Part shown: positions 8,636 to 15,522 of the stretch, in pieces | Position numbering within the stretch: the stretch's first letter is position 1 | Layout of the letters: each line of letters begins with the position of its first letter | Source of the DNA: Bacteroidaceae bacterium | GTDB taxonomy: Bacteria; Bacteroidota; Bacteroidia; Bacteroidales; Bacteroidaceae | DNA: 64,000 nucleotides | Reading direction: 5' to 3' | Assembly (NCBI GenBank): GCA_017469925.1 | Contig: JAFUFK010000001.1 | Coordinates: forward strand, 1 to 64,000 | Position numbers and translations under genes: made by a program | Notes under the pieces: model-generated | The model's database searches: none | Seen by the model: only the letters and a program-made list of their open reading frames with translations | What the model was told of the DNA's origin: nothing

Positions 8636-9318
8636 TCTTCTTTGGGTTTTATGGGGTTAATGGGCTGATTGGGCTGGATGGGATTTATGGGGCTATTGGG
8701 TCGGCTGGGTTGATTGGGCTGTTGCCCATTAAACCCATATTGCCCATTACCCCCATATCCCCCATTTCTCTTCTGCCAATCCTTTCTTGCCCGGTACATT
8801 TCTTCCTTGATGCCGCCTTTTTCCTTAAAGTCGCGCTTCTTCCATTCTATGAGACCGCGAATCAGCACGTCGCACTGGTGAATAAGTGTAATGGCAATGT
8901 TTGCTATCGTCTCGTCCGAACGTTCTTTGATTTTCTCCCGATAAACGGCAGAGTCAAGATGGGTCTTGCAGAACGCACGTGTCTGCCGACAGCGAGGGTC
9001 GTCATACTTCCATTGCTCCAATCCTCGGACGCGCAGGTAGTCCTCATAGTCCAACAATAGTTCGTGGAGCGATGCGCGATTCACGTTGGTCAGTTTCAGC
9101 TCCATCTCACGCGAAGTGATTCCGTCGATATTCCCCTCAGCCAGATTCTGCTTGCCCGAGCGTGCTGCCTGCACCATCTGGTCGATGGTGCGGTCACCTG
9201 TCTTTAGGAACTTGTGGGCGAAATAGAACGTCACGTCGTAGATACACTCCGCTTTCTGGAATGCCTTCAACGTACGGTAGTTGTTATCTTGCCTCAGAAA
9301 ATCCTTGTCCTCTTTCAT
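8632..9318 (-). CDS. Four-helix-bundle (S23-type) protein with a repeat-derived C-terminal tail
   Basis: 228 residues. Residues 1-175 match the four-helix-bundle family first seen as proteins encoded in 23S rRNA intervening sequences (FLKTGDRTIDQMVQAARSG, AEGNIDGITSREMELKLTN, LHELLLDYEDYLRVRG). Such proteins are small helical oligomers of unclear function, common beside mobile and defence genes. The last 45 or so residues are Asn/Pro/Gly repeats (QPNQP, SPINPIQPNQP) encoded by a short-period G-rich/C-rich inverted array (8643..8768), so the natural C terminus has been extended by repeat growth. It ends within the first codons of ddl. Confidence 0.85.
   Translation of the reverse strand: MKEDKDFLRQDNNYRTLKAFQKAECIYDVTFYFAHKFLKTGDRTIDQMVQAARSGKQNLAEGNIDGITSREMELKLTNVNRASLHELLLDYEDYLRVRGLEQWKYDDPRCRQTRAFCKTHLDSAVYREKIKERSDETIANIAITLIHQCDVLIRGLIEWKKRDFKEKGGIKEEMYRARKDWQKRNGGYGGNGQYGFNGQQPNQPSRPNSPINPIQPNQPINPIKPKEE
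8643..8768. repeat. Inverted array of GGGCTGATT-like repeats forming a protein tail
   Basis: G-rich units (ATTGGGCTG, ATGGGG) fill 8643-8721 and C-rich units (TTGCCCATT, ACCCCCAT) fill 8723-8768, so the two halves can pair. It encodes the tail of the four-helix-bundle protein. Confidence 0.75.
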
Positions 9319-9352
9319 ATTCGCCCGTAAAGTTACGAAAAAAATCTTTATT

Positions 9353-11857
9353 TTATTGCTTTAAGAAGCCATATTCATATACTTTTGGTTCTATCTGTTT
9401 GGCAAGTGCCTTGAGGGCTTGGCGCAATGACTGGATGAGCTGCGTATAGTGAGGGTCTTGGCTGTCGGGGTTCATCTGCACTTTGCCGCTTTTTATGGTT
9501 TTTGTGCCTTGGAAGTGCAGGCGGATGTCGTAGAACGAGGCATTGGGGTTGGCTCCAGGCTGTTGGTGATAGTAGCACCACAACGCTCGTCCAGCATCCA
9601 TCACGGCTTGTGCTTCGGGAGAAAATGCAATTGGTAATGTTCCGTCATTGATGGTTGCTTTTCGTTCTTCAAAAGCATCTACTGTATGGTAGTTCTTTCC
9701 ATCTTTCTCGTACGCATGTTGTTCTTCTTCCGTTCTTTCCTTTTTGTTGAGCCGTCCGTGAATGAAATCACTCATGAAATGACTCTCGAAGTTGTCCTTT
9801 GCATTCACTTCTTCTTCCGTGAAGGGAATCCAGTGGTTCACACCATGTAAACTCTGTATGTTGTTAAATCCGTTAAAAAGCGTATAAATGAGGCAATCGC
9901 GTTGAAATACCCAATCCTTCTGCCAACCGTCATTAGGATAGAGAAACTGATCACGGTCATTCAACCAATCTGCCTCAATACAATGACGAACGGCTGTAAA
10001 AATATACATTCGTGTTAAATTCCTAGGAGTAATCCACCATCCTCTTGGTGTCGGCATTTGAGATCTTTTATTGACAAAATAGACTAACTTTTGATTTTGA
10101 AAATCATTTCGCCCATTACTCATAAAACCGAGTTTTAGCGGATACTCATCATCTCGCAGCTCATTTACCCATTTCCCAATATTGGAATCTTCGTAACTAA
10201 AAATAAATTTTTGACCGATATAATCTCCTTCGGCATTGTATACATCTGCGTTGATTCCGTTAAAATCTTCTTTAATAGCTGTATGCCAGATAAAGAAGCC
10301 GATGGGGAAATGCCCCTTGACATTATCGAATGTATATGACGGAACCAAAAAAATTCGACCGAGCTTCGCTCGGAACTGCCTCCGGAAATCCTTGAAGTTG
10401 GGTGCTTGCAGTGTTTTCAACTTTGAAAACACTGCAAGCACCGATGAGGGGATTTCGTTATAAATTCGGATATAGAACTGGGCAAATACTTCTCGGCCAG
10501 CAATGCCTATCTTATCAAGGTAACGTCTGTATGTTTCATGGACTACAGCCACATCGGTTTTGTTCTTTCCCGTACCGTTTATCTGCTTACTATCTCCAGC
10601 CTCCGCATATGGTGGATTAATATATATAACTAATCTTTTTCGTTTCTCGGGGTCGTTGATGATGTCTTGTAATCCTTGTGGTAGATGGGTAAATGGGTCG
10701 TTAAGGAAATCGAATTGGAAGACGTGACTATCCAAGAGATTGGCTCCGTTTTGTATACGGTCGTGCATGGCATCCACGTCGCGCTTATCGATGGTAGAGG
10801 CCCAGATGTTGTATTTGTTGGTGAGACCTACGAGAAGGTTTCCTGTGCCTGCGGCACAATCCCAGATATAGTACTCATCCTGCCAGTTTTCACCGAGTTC
10901 GTCAGCTAAGTATTGCTGTGAGAGTTCCACCCACTGTTGGGGGGTGAAAAAGGAACCTTTGCGTTCGCGTACGTCTTGTGATACGAGTAAATCTTGGCGC
11001 GAGACAATGTACTCCCAGTATTCGCGCTTGGGCGGACGGCGGTAACGGTTCCAAAACTGACGGTGTGCCCGTCCGTCGTCCATAAACCGTGCTATTTTCT
11101 GGTTCTCCAACCCAGTGTCATCGATTCTGCGGTCCAGTATATAGCGGTCGGTACGCAGTAGCACGTTCAGTTTCTCCCGAAGTGTACAATCATCCTTTGA
11201 GAGGATGTCTGCTAGATAGAAGTCGCCTTGGTAGATGCCACCTCGCTTGGCGGCATCCCAATCGATGCCGATGGTTGGTTTCACCTCGGTAAGCCATTTC
11301 TGGAAAATATGGATGAAGTTTGACTTCGAGATGCGTATCTTGGTGCTTGAAGCGTCGTATCGGAAAAAGTTCTTGATAAATTTGCGTAGTTCGCGGTCAT
11401 CACGATCGTAGAAGAAGCGGAGCAAACGCTGCTCAATGGTATCCGAGACAAGGTTTTGGAGTTGCAGGAACTCCTTTGTCTGGTGGTCGCTTGGCTTTAC
11501 ATTCCAGTTGAAGTCGTTCTGTCCCAGCACATCAACCACACAATCATAGGGCACGAAAGCTATCTTTTCTGCATCAAAGGCTCCAAGGTAGCGTGGTGGC
11601 ATGTGGTGGTCGTATGTACGCGCCTTCCCGATGGTCAGAATGAGTTGTACGAGACTTTCTTCCAGATTGTGGTGTGTACCTTTCTTTGCCTCGGCCCACA
11701 ATAGGTATTCTGTTTCGAAGAGTTGAGGCCCACGTGCAGGAATGGCCACGGCAAAGTCTATGTCGCCTAAGACGGGTGTGGCATCGTAGGCTTGGAAATA
11801 GTCGTTGCGCAGTTTGTTCTTTATCTCTTCTTCGCGCAGGTTGGGGGCGTAGGGCAT
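9353..11857 (-). CDS. Fused restriction-modification enzyme (PD-(D/E)XK nuclease plus N6-adenine methyltransferase, type IIG-like)
   Basis: 834 residues. The N terminus has a nuclease-like core, GDIDFAVAIP at 31-40 and WAEAKKG at 54-60, which supplies the Asp and the E-x-K of a PD-(D/E)XK site. A helical linker follows. The methyltransferase domain has FTPQQWVE (304-311), motif I DCAAGTGNLL (333-342) and motif IV YINPPY (412-417). The C-terminal 300 residues look like a target recognition region (PRGWWITPRNL). The single chain could both cut and methylate, as in Eco57I-like enzymes. It lies 6 nt after the KilA-N gene and is more AT-rich than rluD and ddl around it. A perfect 42-bp palindrome encodes residues 472-486. 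Confidence 0.88.
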   Translation of the reverse strand: MPYAPNLREEEIKNKLRNDYFQAYDATPVLGDIDFAVAIPARGPQLFETEYLLWAEAKKGTHHNLEESLVQLILTIGKARTYDHHMPPRYLGAFDAEKIAFVPYDCVVDVLGQNDFNWNVKPSDHQTKEFLQLQNLVSDTIEQRLLRFFYDRDDRELRKFIKNFFRYDASSTKIRISKSNFIHIFQKWLTEVKPTIGIDWDAAKRGGIYQGDFYLADILSKDDCTLREKLNVLLRTDRYILDRRIDDTGLENQKIARFMDDGRAHRQFWNRYRRPPKREYWEYIVSRQDLLVSQDVRERKGSFFTPQQWVELSQQYLADELGENWQDEYYIWDCAAGTGNLLVGLTNKYNIWASTIDKRDVDAMHDRIQNGANLLDSHVFQFDFLNDPFTHLPQGLQDIINDPEKRKRLVIYINPPYAEAGDSKQINGTGKNKTDVAVVHETYRRYLDKIGIAGREVFAQFYIRIYNEIPSSVLAVFSKLKTLQAPNFKDFRRQFRAKLGRIFLVPSYTFDNVKGHFPIGFFIWHTAIKEDFNGINADVYNAEGDYIGQKFIFSYEDSNIGKWVNELRDDEYPLKLGFMSNGRNDFQNQKLVYFVNKRSQMPTPRGWWITPRNLTRMYIFTAVRHCIEADWLNDRDQFLYPNDGWQKDWVFQRDCLIYTLFNGFNNIQSLHGVNHWIPFTEEEVNAKDNFESHFMSDFIHGRLNKKERTEEEQHAYEKDGKNYHTVDAFEERKATINDGTLPIAFSPEAQAVMDAGRALWCYYHQQPGANPNASFYDIRLHFQGTKTIKSGKVQMNPDSQDPHYTQLIQSLRQALKALAKQIEPKVYEYGFLKQ
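10401..10442. repeat. Perfect 42-bp inverted repeat inside the restriction-modification gene
   Basis: Arms 10401-10420 and 10423-10442 are exact reverse complements of 20 nt with a 2-nt loop (CT). Pairing stops abruptly outside. The length is exactly 14 codons, so it is neutral to the frame. Confidence 0.9.
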
Positions 11858-11863
11858 GGACTT

Positions 11864-12730
11864 CTATCTTTTTATTATAGTTTCATTCGTCAACTTCTTG
11901 AATCGGTACTCGGCGTTCTGCTCATTGAGAATCTTCAGTTGTTCCTCAGCTATGCGGTGAAGGACATCGTAGCGAACTTCACGTGGCATACTTTGTTTGA
12001 TGAGTTCGGAGTTGAGCGACTCCATGTTTGAGAGCACGACAAGTTCATTGATAGATGCTGTGTCGCGCATGTTCAACTTTTTGGATAATTCTGGATTGGC
12101 CTCTTCCCAGTCTTTGGCCGTGTAGCCGAAGAGGGCAAGGTTGAGCATGTCTGCCTCTGTGGCATAGATGAGCCCTTTTTTCTTCTTGGCGACAGATAGG
12201 TGTGGGATGATGATGTTCTTGATGGCGTCTGTGTGTAGAGTATAGTTTGCTTTGGCAAGAATTCGTTTCACATCCCAACGTTGTAACAGTGGATTGTTCT
12301 GTTCCTCCTTTAATTGCTGATATTCCTTGACTACATATAATTGGAAGGTCGGACTTAGCCACATACCGAAGTTGAAGGCTATGTCTTTGTGAGCGTATGT
12401 TCCACCATAGCGGCCAGCCTTTGAGTAAATTCCAATGGCGTTAGTTTTCTCTGCCCATTCTCCAGGAGTGAGTGAAAAGGAATTTAATCCTGCCTGACCT
12501 CTAAACGCATCGAATTCGATGCTTTTAAAATTGGGATTATGTAATTGCTCCCAGACACCAAGGTACTCTATGGTACTTCTGGACCGCATCCAGTTTTGGA
12601 TAATGTAGTTGGTGCGATTGGTGTCTTTATACCGGGCCATGTCCGTCAGGCAGATATAGTCGTTTTCATTGCCATGCAGCAATACGGAGATTTCTGTTCC
12701 GTTTGCATTTATCTTTTTTGTAGTAGCCAT
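11864..12730 (-). CDS. KilA-N domain protein
   Basis: 288 residues. The N-terminal 110 or so residues are a KilA-N DNA-binding domain (ICLTDMARYKD, IIQNWMRSRSTIEYLGVWE, NPNFKSIEFD), followed by a GRYGGTYAHKDIAFNFGMWL segment typical of this family and a helical C terminus. KilA-N proteins are common in phages and next to restriction systems and are thought to bind DNA. It sits 6 nt upstream of the restriction-modification gene and is likely its operon partner, possibly a regulator. Placement after rluD with a 24-nt gap suggests it now uses the rluD transcript. Confidence 0.88.
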   Translation of the reverse strand: MATTKKINANGTEISVLLHGNENDYICLTDMARYKDTNRTNYIIQNWMRSRSTIEYLGVWEQLHNPNFKSIEFDAFRGQAGLNSFSLTPGEWAEKTNAIGIYSKAGRYGGTYAHKDIAFNFGMWLSPTFQLYVVKEYQQLKEEQNNPLLQRWDVKRILAKANYTLHTDAIKNIIIPHLSVAKKKKGLIYATEADMLNLALFGYTAKDWEEANPELSKKLNMRDTASINELVVLSNMESLNSELIKQSMPREVRYDVLHRIAEEQLKILNEQNAEYRFKKLTNETIIKR

Positions 12731-12754
12731 ATCGTAGTCATATATTCATATTCT

Positions 12755-13807
12755 TTAATCCTTTGCAGCCACTAACCTCCGCCATTTCTCCAGCAGGGCG
12801 GTCATGTCGGAGGGCAGTTCATTGGTGAAATCCATTTCCTCGCCTGTGCGGGGATGGCGGAAGCCGAGAGTACGGGCATGAAGGGCTTGGCGGGGACAAA
12901 GTTCGAAGCAGTTGTGGATGAAAGCACGGTAGGAGGCGGTGCGCTCACCACGCAGGATTTCTTGGCCGCCATAGCGCTCGTCGTTGAAGAGGGTGTGGCC
13001 GAGGCTCTTCATGTGGACGCGGATTTGGTGGGTGCGTCCCGTCTCCAGTCGGCATTCGATGAGGGTGATGTGCCCCAGACGTTCCAGAACACGATAGTGC
13101 GTGACGGCAGGCTTGCCTGTCGGGTTATCGTCGGGCAGGATGGCCATCTGGAGGCGGTCCTTCGGGTTGCGTCCGATGTTGCCGCGCACGGTGCCTTCGT
13201 CCTCGGCAAAGGGTCCCCAGACGAGGGCGTTGTAGAGGCGGCGAGTCGTGTGTACGAAGAACTGGTGACAGAGGTCGGTCTTGGCTTCGGGTGTCTTGGC
13301 AATGACGAGCAGGCCCGAGGTGTCCTTGTCGATGCGATGGACGAGTCCCACTGCAGGGTCGTTCGGGTCGAAACGTTTGTCGTCCCGCAGGTACCAGGCG
13401 AGGGCATTGACCAGCGTGCCCGAGAAGTTGCCGCAACCGGGGTGAACGACAAGCCCGGCAGGCTTGTTTACCACGAGCAGGTCGTCGTCCTCATAGACCA
13501 CGTCGAGGGGAATGTCTTCGGGGGTGATTTCCCAGTCGCGCTTGGGGCGGTCGAGCATCAGCGTGACAACGTCCAGCGCCTTTACCTTATAATTGCTCTT
13601 GACGGGACGACCGTTCACCTGTATGAAGCCTGCTTCTGCGGCCTTCTGTATGCGATTGCGACTGGTGTCGCCCAAGTGGTCCATTAGGAACTTATCGACG
13701 CGCATCGGGCTCTGTCCACGATCGGCCACCACGCGACGATGTTCGTAAAGTTCCGCTTCCTCGGAAACCTCTAATTCGTCGTCCAATAACGCCTCGTCAT
13801 CAATCAT
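12755..13807 (-). CDS. rluD: RluD-family 23S rRNA pseudouridine synthase
   Basis: 350 residues. An acidic N-terminal extension, an S4 RNA-binding domain (about 34-95, MRVDKFLMDHLGDTSRNRIQ) and the catalytic domain with HRIDKDTSG at 157-165, where Asp160 is the usual catalytic residue. RluD converts U1911/1915/1917 of 23S rRNA helix 69 to pseudouridine. Its start overlaps the PASTA gene by 8 bases, so the two are coupled. Family members of this shape are standard in Bacteroidales. Confidence 0.94.
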   Translation of the reverse strand: MIDDEALLDDELEVSEEAELYEHRRVVADRGQSPMRVDKFLMDHLGDTSRNRIQKAAEAGFIQVNGRPVKSNYKVKALDVVTLMLDRPKRDWEITPEDIPLDVVYEDDDLLVVNKPAGLVVHPGCGNFSGTLVNALAWYLRDDKRFDPNDPAVGLVHRIDKDTSGLLVIAKTPEAKTDLCHQFFVHTTRRLYNALVWGPFAEDEGTVRGNIGRNPKDRLQMAILPDDNPTGKPAVTHYRVLERLGHITLIECRLETGRTHQIRVHMKSLGHTLFNDERYGGQEILRGERTASYRAFIHNCFELCPRQALHARTLGFRHPRTGEEMDFTNELPSDMTALLEKWRRLVAAKD

Positions 13808-14453
13808 AGCTGAAGGGTTCAGGCTTTTCGTCGTCGCTGTCGTCCTGACTATCGTCGTCGTTGTCTTTATCCTCTTCCTCTTCGTCGTCGTAGTCGAAGA
13901 ACTCCTCTTGCTGTCCGCTGCCGACGAGCAAGGTTATCATGGCATCGGTGGGCACGCGCTCGCCTGTCATCACCAGTCGCCCACGGCACTTCACACCATA
14001 GACCCAGTCTTTGTCGCCGGGTACCAATTCCATGGGCCCCAGTCGGAAGCCCAGTTGTTGCAGGCGGTCTTGAGCCTCACGCATCGAACAATTGTCGGCA
14101 ATGTCGGGGAAACTTACCGAGGGCGACTCCCGCGAGTTTATGGTCAAGTAGATTTCCCGGCCTGACTTCACCTTGCTGCCGCCCTTTGGTAACTGTATCA
14201 TGACGGCCCCCGAGGGCACGGCCCGATTGTACGTGCTATCCACAACCACGGCCTCCAGGCCCAGCATGGCCAGTGTATATTCGGCATCGCCGAAGAGTTT
14301 ACCCTCTACGTCGGGCACAATGATTTCCTCGCCGTGGTGTGTATATACACCCAGACCTACCCAGACACCGATGGCCAGCACGACCACCGTCAGCGCCATT
14401 ACCAAGAGATTGCCCCAGATGATGGGGCTGAAGAGTTTCTTAATCAGACTCAT
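13800..14453 (-). CDS. PASTA-domain membrane protein
   Basis: 217 residues: a short cytoplasmic N terminus, one membrane span (about 12-35, WGNLLVMALTVVVLAIGVWV), two to three PASTA domains (VPDVEGKLFGDAEYTLAMLG; FPDIADNCSMREAQDRLQQLG), and a C-terminal acidic tail of Asp/Glu runs. PASTA domains bind peptidoglycan-like ligands in other families, so a cell-wall link is plausible, and ddl lies further down the same strand. A promoter at 14482..14512 precedes it, and the gene overlaps rluD. Confidence 0.88.
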   Translation of the reverse strand: MSLIKKLFSPIIWGNLLVMALTVVVLAIGVWVGLGVYTHHGEEIIVPDVEGKLFGDAEYTLAMLGLEAVVVDSTYNRAVPSGAVMIQLPKGGSKVKSGREIYLTINSRESPSVSFPDIADNCSMREAQDRLQQLGFRLGPMELVPGDKDWVYGVKCRGRLVMTGERVPTDAMITLLVGSGQQEEFFDYDDEEEEDKDNDDDSQDDSDDEKPEPFSYD

Positions 14454-14481
14454 GACTGTACGAAGTACGTAAATAACTGCG

Positions 14482-14512
14482 TAAAGTTACGAATTATTTC
14501 CCATACAACAAA
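14482..14512 (-). promoter_or_regulatory. Promoter of the PASTA-rluD operon
   Basis: Read on the minus strand: TTTTG, 19-nt spacer, TAACTTTA (14482-14489). The T-rich -33 box is the same stretch that serves as the U-tract of the rpmH terminator. Confidence 0.5.
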
Positions 14513-14534
14513 AAAGAGCAGGAAAAACCTGCTC
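14510..14534 (-). terminator. Intrinsic terminator of rpmH
   Basis: Minus-strand hairpin GAGCAGG - 5 nt - CCTGCTC followed by a run of T. It lies 45 nt after the rpmH stop. Confidence 0.8.
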
Positions 14535-14578
14535 CTTCATTCTTAATCTCTAATCCCTAATCTGGGATTCCGCGGGAA

Positions 14579-14734
14579 TCACTTACCGTGACGCTCGTCG
14601 GCAACGGTCAGCTTCTTGCGGCCCTTGGCACGGCGGGCAGCCAATACGCGGCGACCGTTAGCGGTAGCCATTCTCTGACGGAAACCGTGCTTGTTGTTCC
14701 GTCTGCGGTTGTGGGGTTGGAATGTTCTTTTCAT
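14579..14734 (-). CDS. rpmH: Ribosomal protein bL34
   Basis: 51 residues, starting [18 protein letters not shown] and containing [19 protein letters not shown], the invariant bL34 pattern. It is a basic structural protein of the 50S subunit. Length and start are normal. It has its own promoter (14767..14798) and terminator (14510..14534), so it is probably a monocistronic unit ahead of the PASTA-rluD operon. Divergent from efp. Confidence 0.97.
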   Translation of the reverse strand: MKRTFQPHNRRRNNKHGFRQRMATANGRRVLAARRAKGRKKLTVADERHGK

Positions 14735-14766
14735 CGTTTTATATCGTTTTTGTTATTTTCGGCCTG

Positions 14767-14798
14767 CAAAATTACGGACTTTTTTTGATACGTGCAAA
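14767..14798 (-). promoter_or_regulatory. rpmH promoter
   Basis: Minus strand TTTG (14795-14798), 20-nt spacer, TAATTTTG (14767-14774). It interlocks with the efp promoter on the other strand: each -33 box lies in the other promoter's spacer. Confidence 0.7.
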
Positions 14799-14814
14799 TT
14801 TTTTACTACCTTTG
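14784..14814 (+). promoter_or_regulatory. efp promoter
   Basis: TTTG (14784-14787), exactly 19 nt, TACCTTTG (14807-14814): a perfect match to the Bacteroidetes consensus. The leader to the efp ATG is about 75 nt. Confidence 0.8.
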
Positions 14815-14893
14815 TCACCCGAAAAGTGGTAAAAACACTCCCTTTTCACCCTTTAACCCGTTAAACGATTAAACTTTTAAATACTTATATCGT

Positions 14894-15460
14894 ATGATTA
14901 ACTCACAAGACATCAAGAAGGGCACCTGCATCCGTATGGACGGCAAGCTCTACTTCTGCATCGACTTCCTGCACCGTAAGCCAGGAAAGGGAAACACCAT
15001 CATGAACGTCACCCTCAAGGACGTTGTCAGCGGCAACGTATTGGAGCGCCGTTTCAACATCGGTGAGAAACTCGAAGACGTACGCGTGGAGCGTCGTCCC
15101 TATCAGTACCTCTATCAGGAGGGTGAGGACTATATCTTCATGAACAATGAGACTTTCGAACAAATCACCATCCCTGCCGACCAGGTTACGGGCGTTAAGT
15201 TCATGAAGGAAGGCCAGAACGTTGAGGTTGTGGCCGATGCCAGCACCGAGACCGTGCTGTATGCCGAATTGCCTGCCAAGGTTCACCTCCAGATTACTTG
15301 GACCGAGCCTGGCCTGAAGGGCGATACCGCCACCAACACCCTGAAGCCTGCTAAGGTGGAGACCGGCGCAGAAATCCGCGTCCCCCTCTTCATCAACGAA
15401 GGCGAAATTGTCGAGGTCGATACCCGCGACGGCAGTTATCTTGGCCGCGTAAAGGCTTGA
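14894..15460 (+). CDS. efp: Translation elongation factor P
   Basis: 188 residues with the three beta-barrel domains of EF-P. The loop HRKPGKGNT carries the Lys (residue 32) that enters the peptidyl-transferase centre and is often post-translationally modified. EF-P relieves ribosome stalling at proline runs. Length is normal. The transcript probably ends at the hairpin 15488..15522. Confidence 0.97.
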   Translation: MINSQDIKKGTCIRMDGKLYFCIDFLHRKPGKGNTIMNVTLKDVVSGNVLERRFNIGEKLEDVRVERRPYQYLYQEGEDYIFMNNETFEQITIPADQVTGVKFMKEGQNVEVVADASTETVLYAELPAKVHLQITWTEPGLKGDTATNTLKPAKVETGAEIRVPLFINEGEIVEVDTRDGSYLGRVKA

Positions 15461-15487
15461 TAGTTTAAGGGGCAACCCAGAGAAAAT

Positions 15488-15522
15488 AAGACCGCGAGCG
15501 TCATGACGACGTTCGCGGTCTT
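15488..15522. terminator. Bidirectional terminator between efp and dcp
   Basis: Stem AAGACCGCGA / TCGCGGTCTT with T-rich sequence on the plus side and A-rich on the left, so it can serve both convergent genes. Its right part overlaps the last codons of the M3 peptidase gene (stop at 15501). Confidence 0.75.

Noticed and set aside
11864-12730. Prophage remnant, based on KilA-N
   Set aside because: No integrase, structural or lysis gene nearby; the KilA-N gene is paired with a restriction enzyme.
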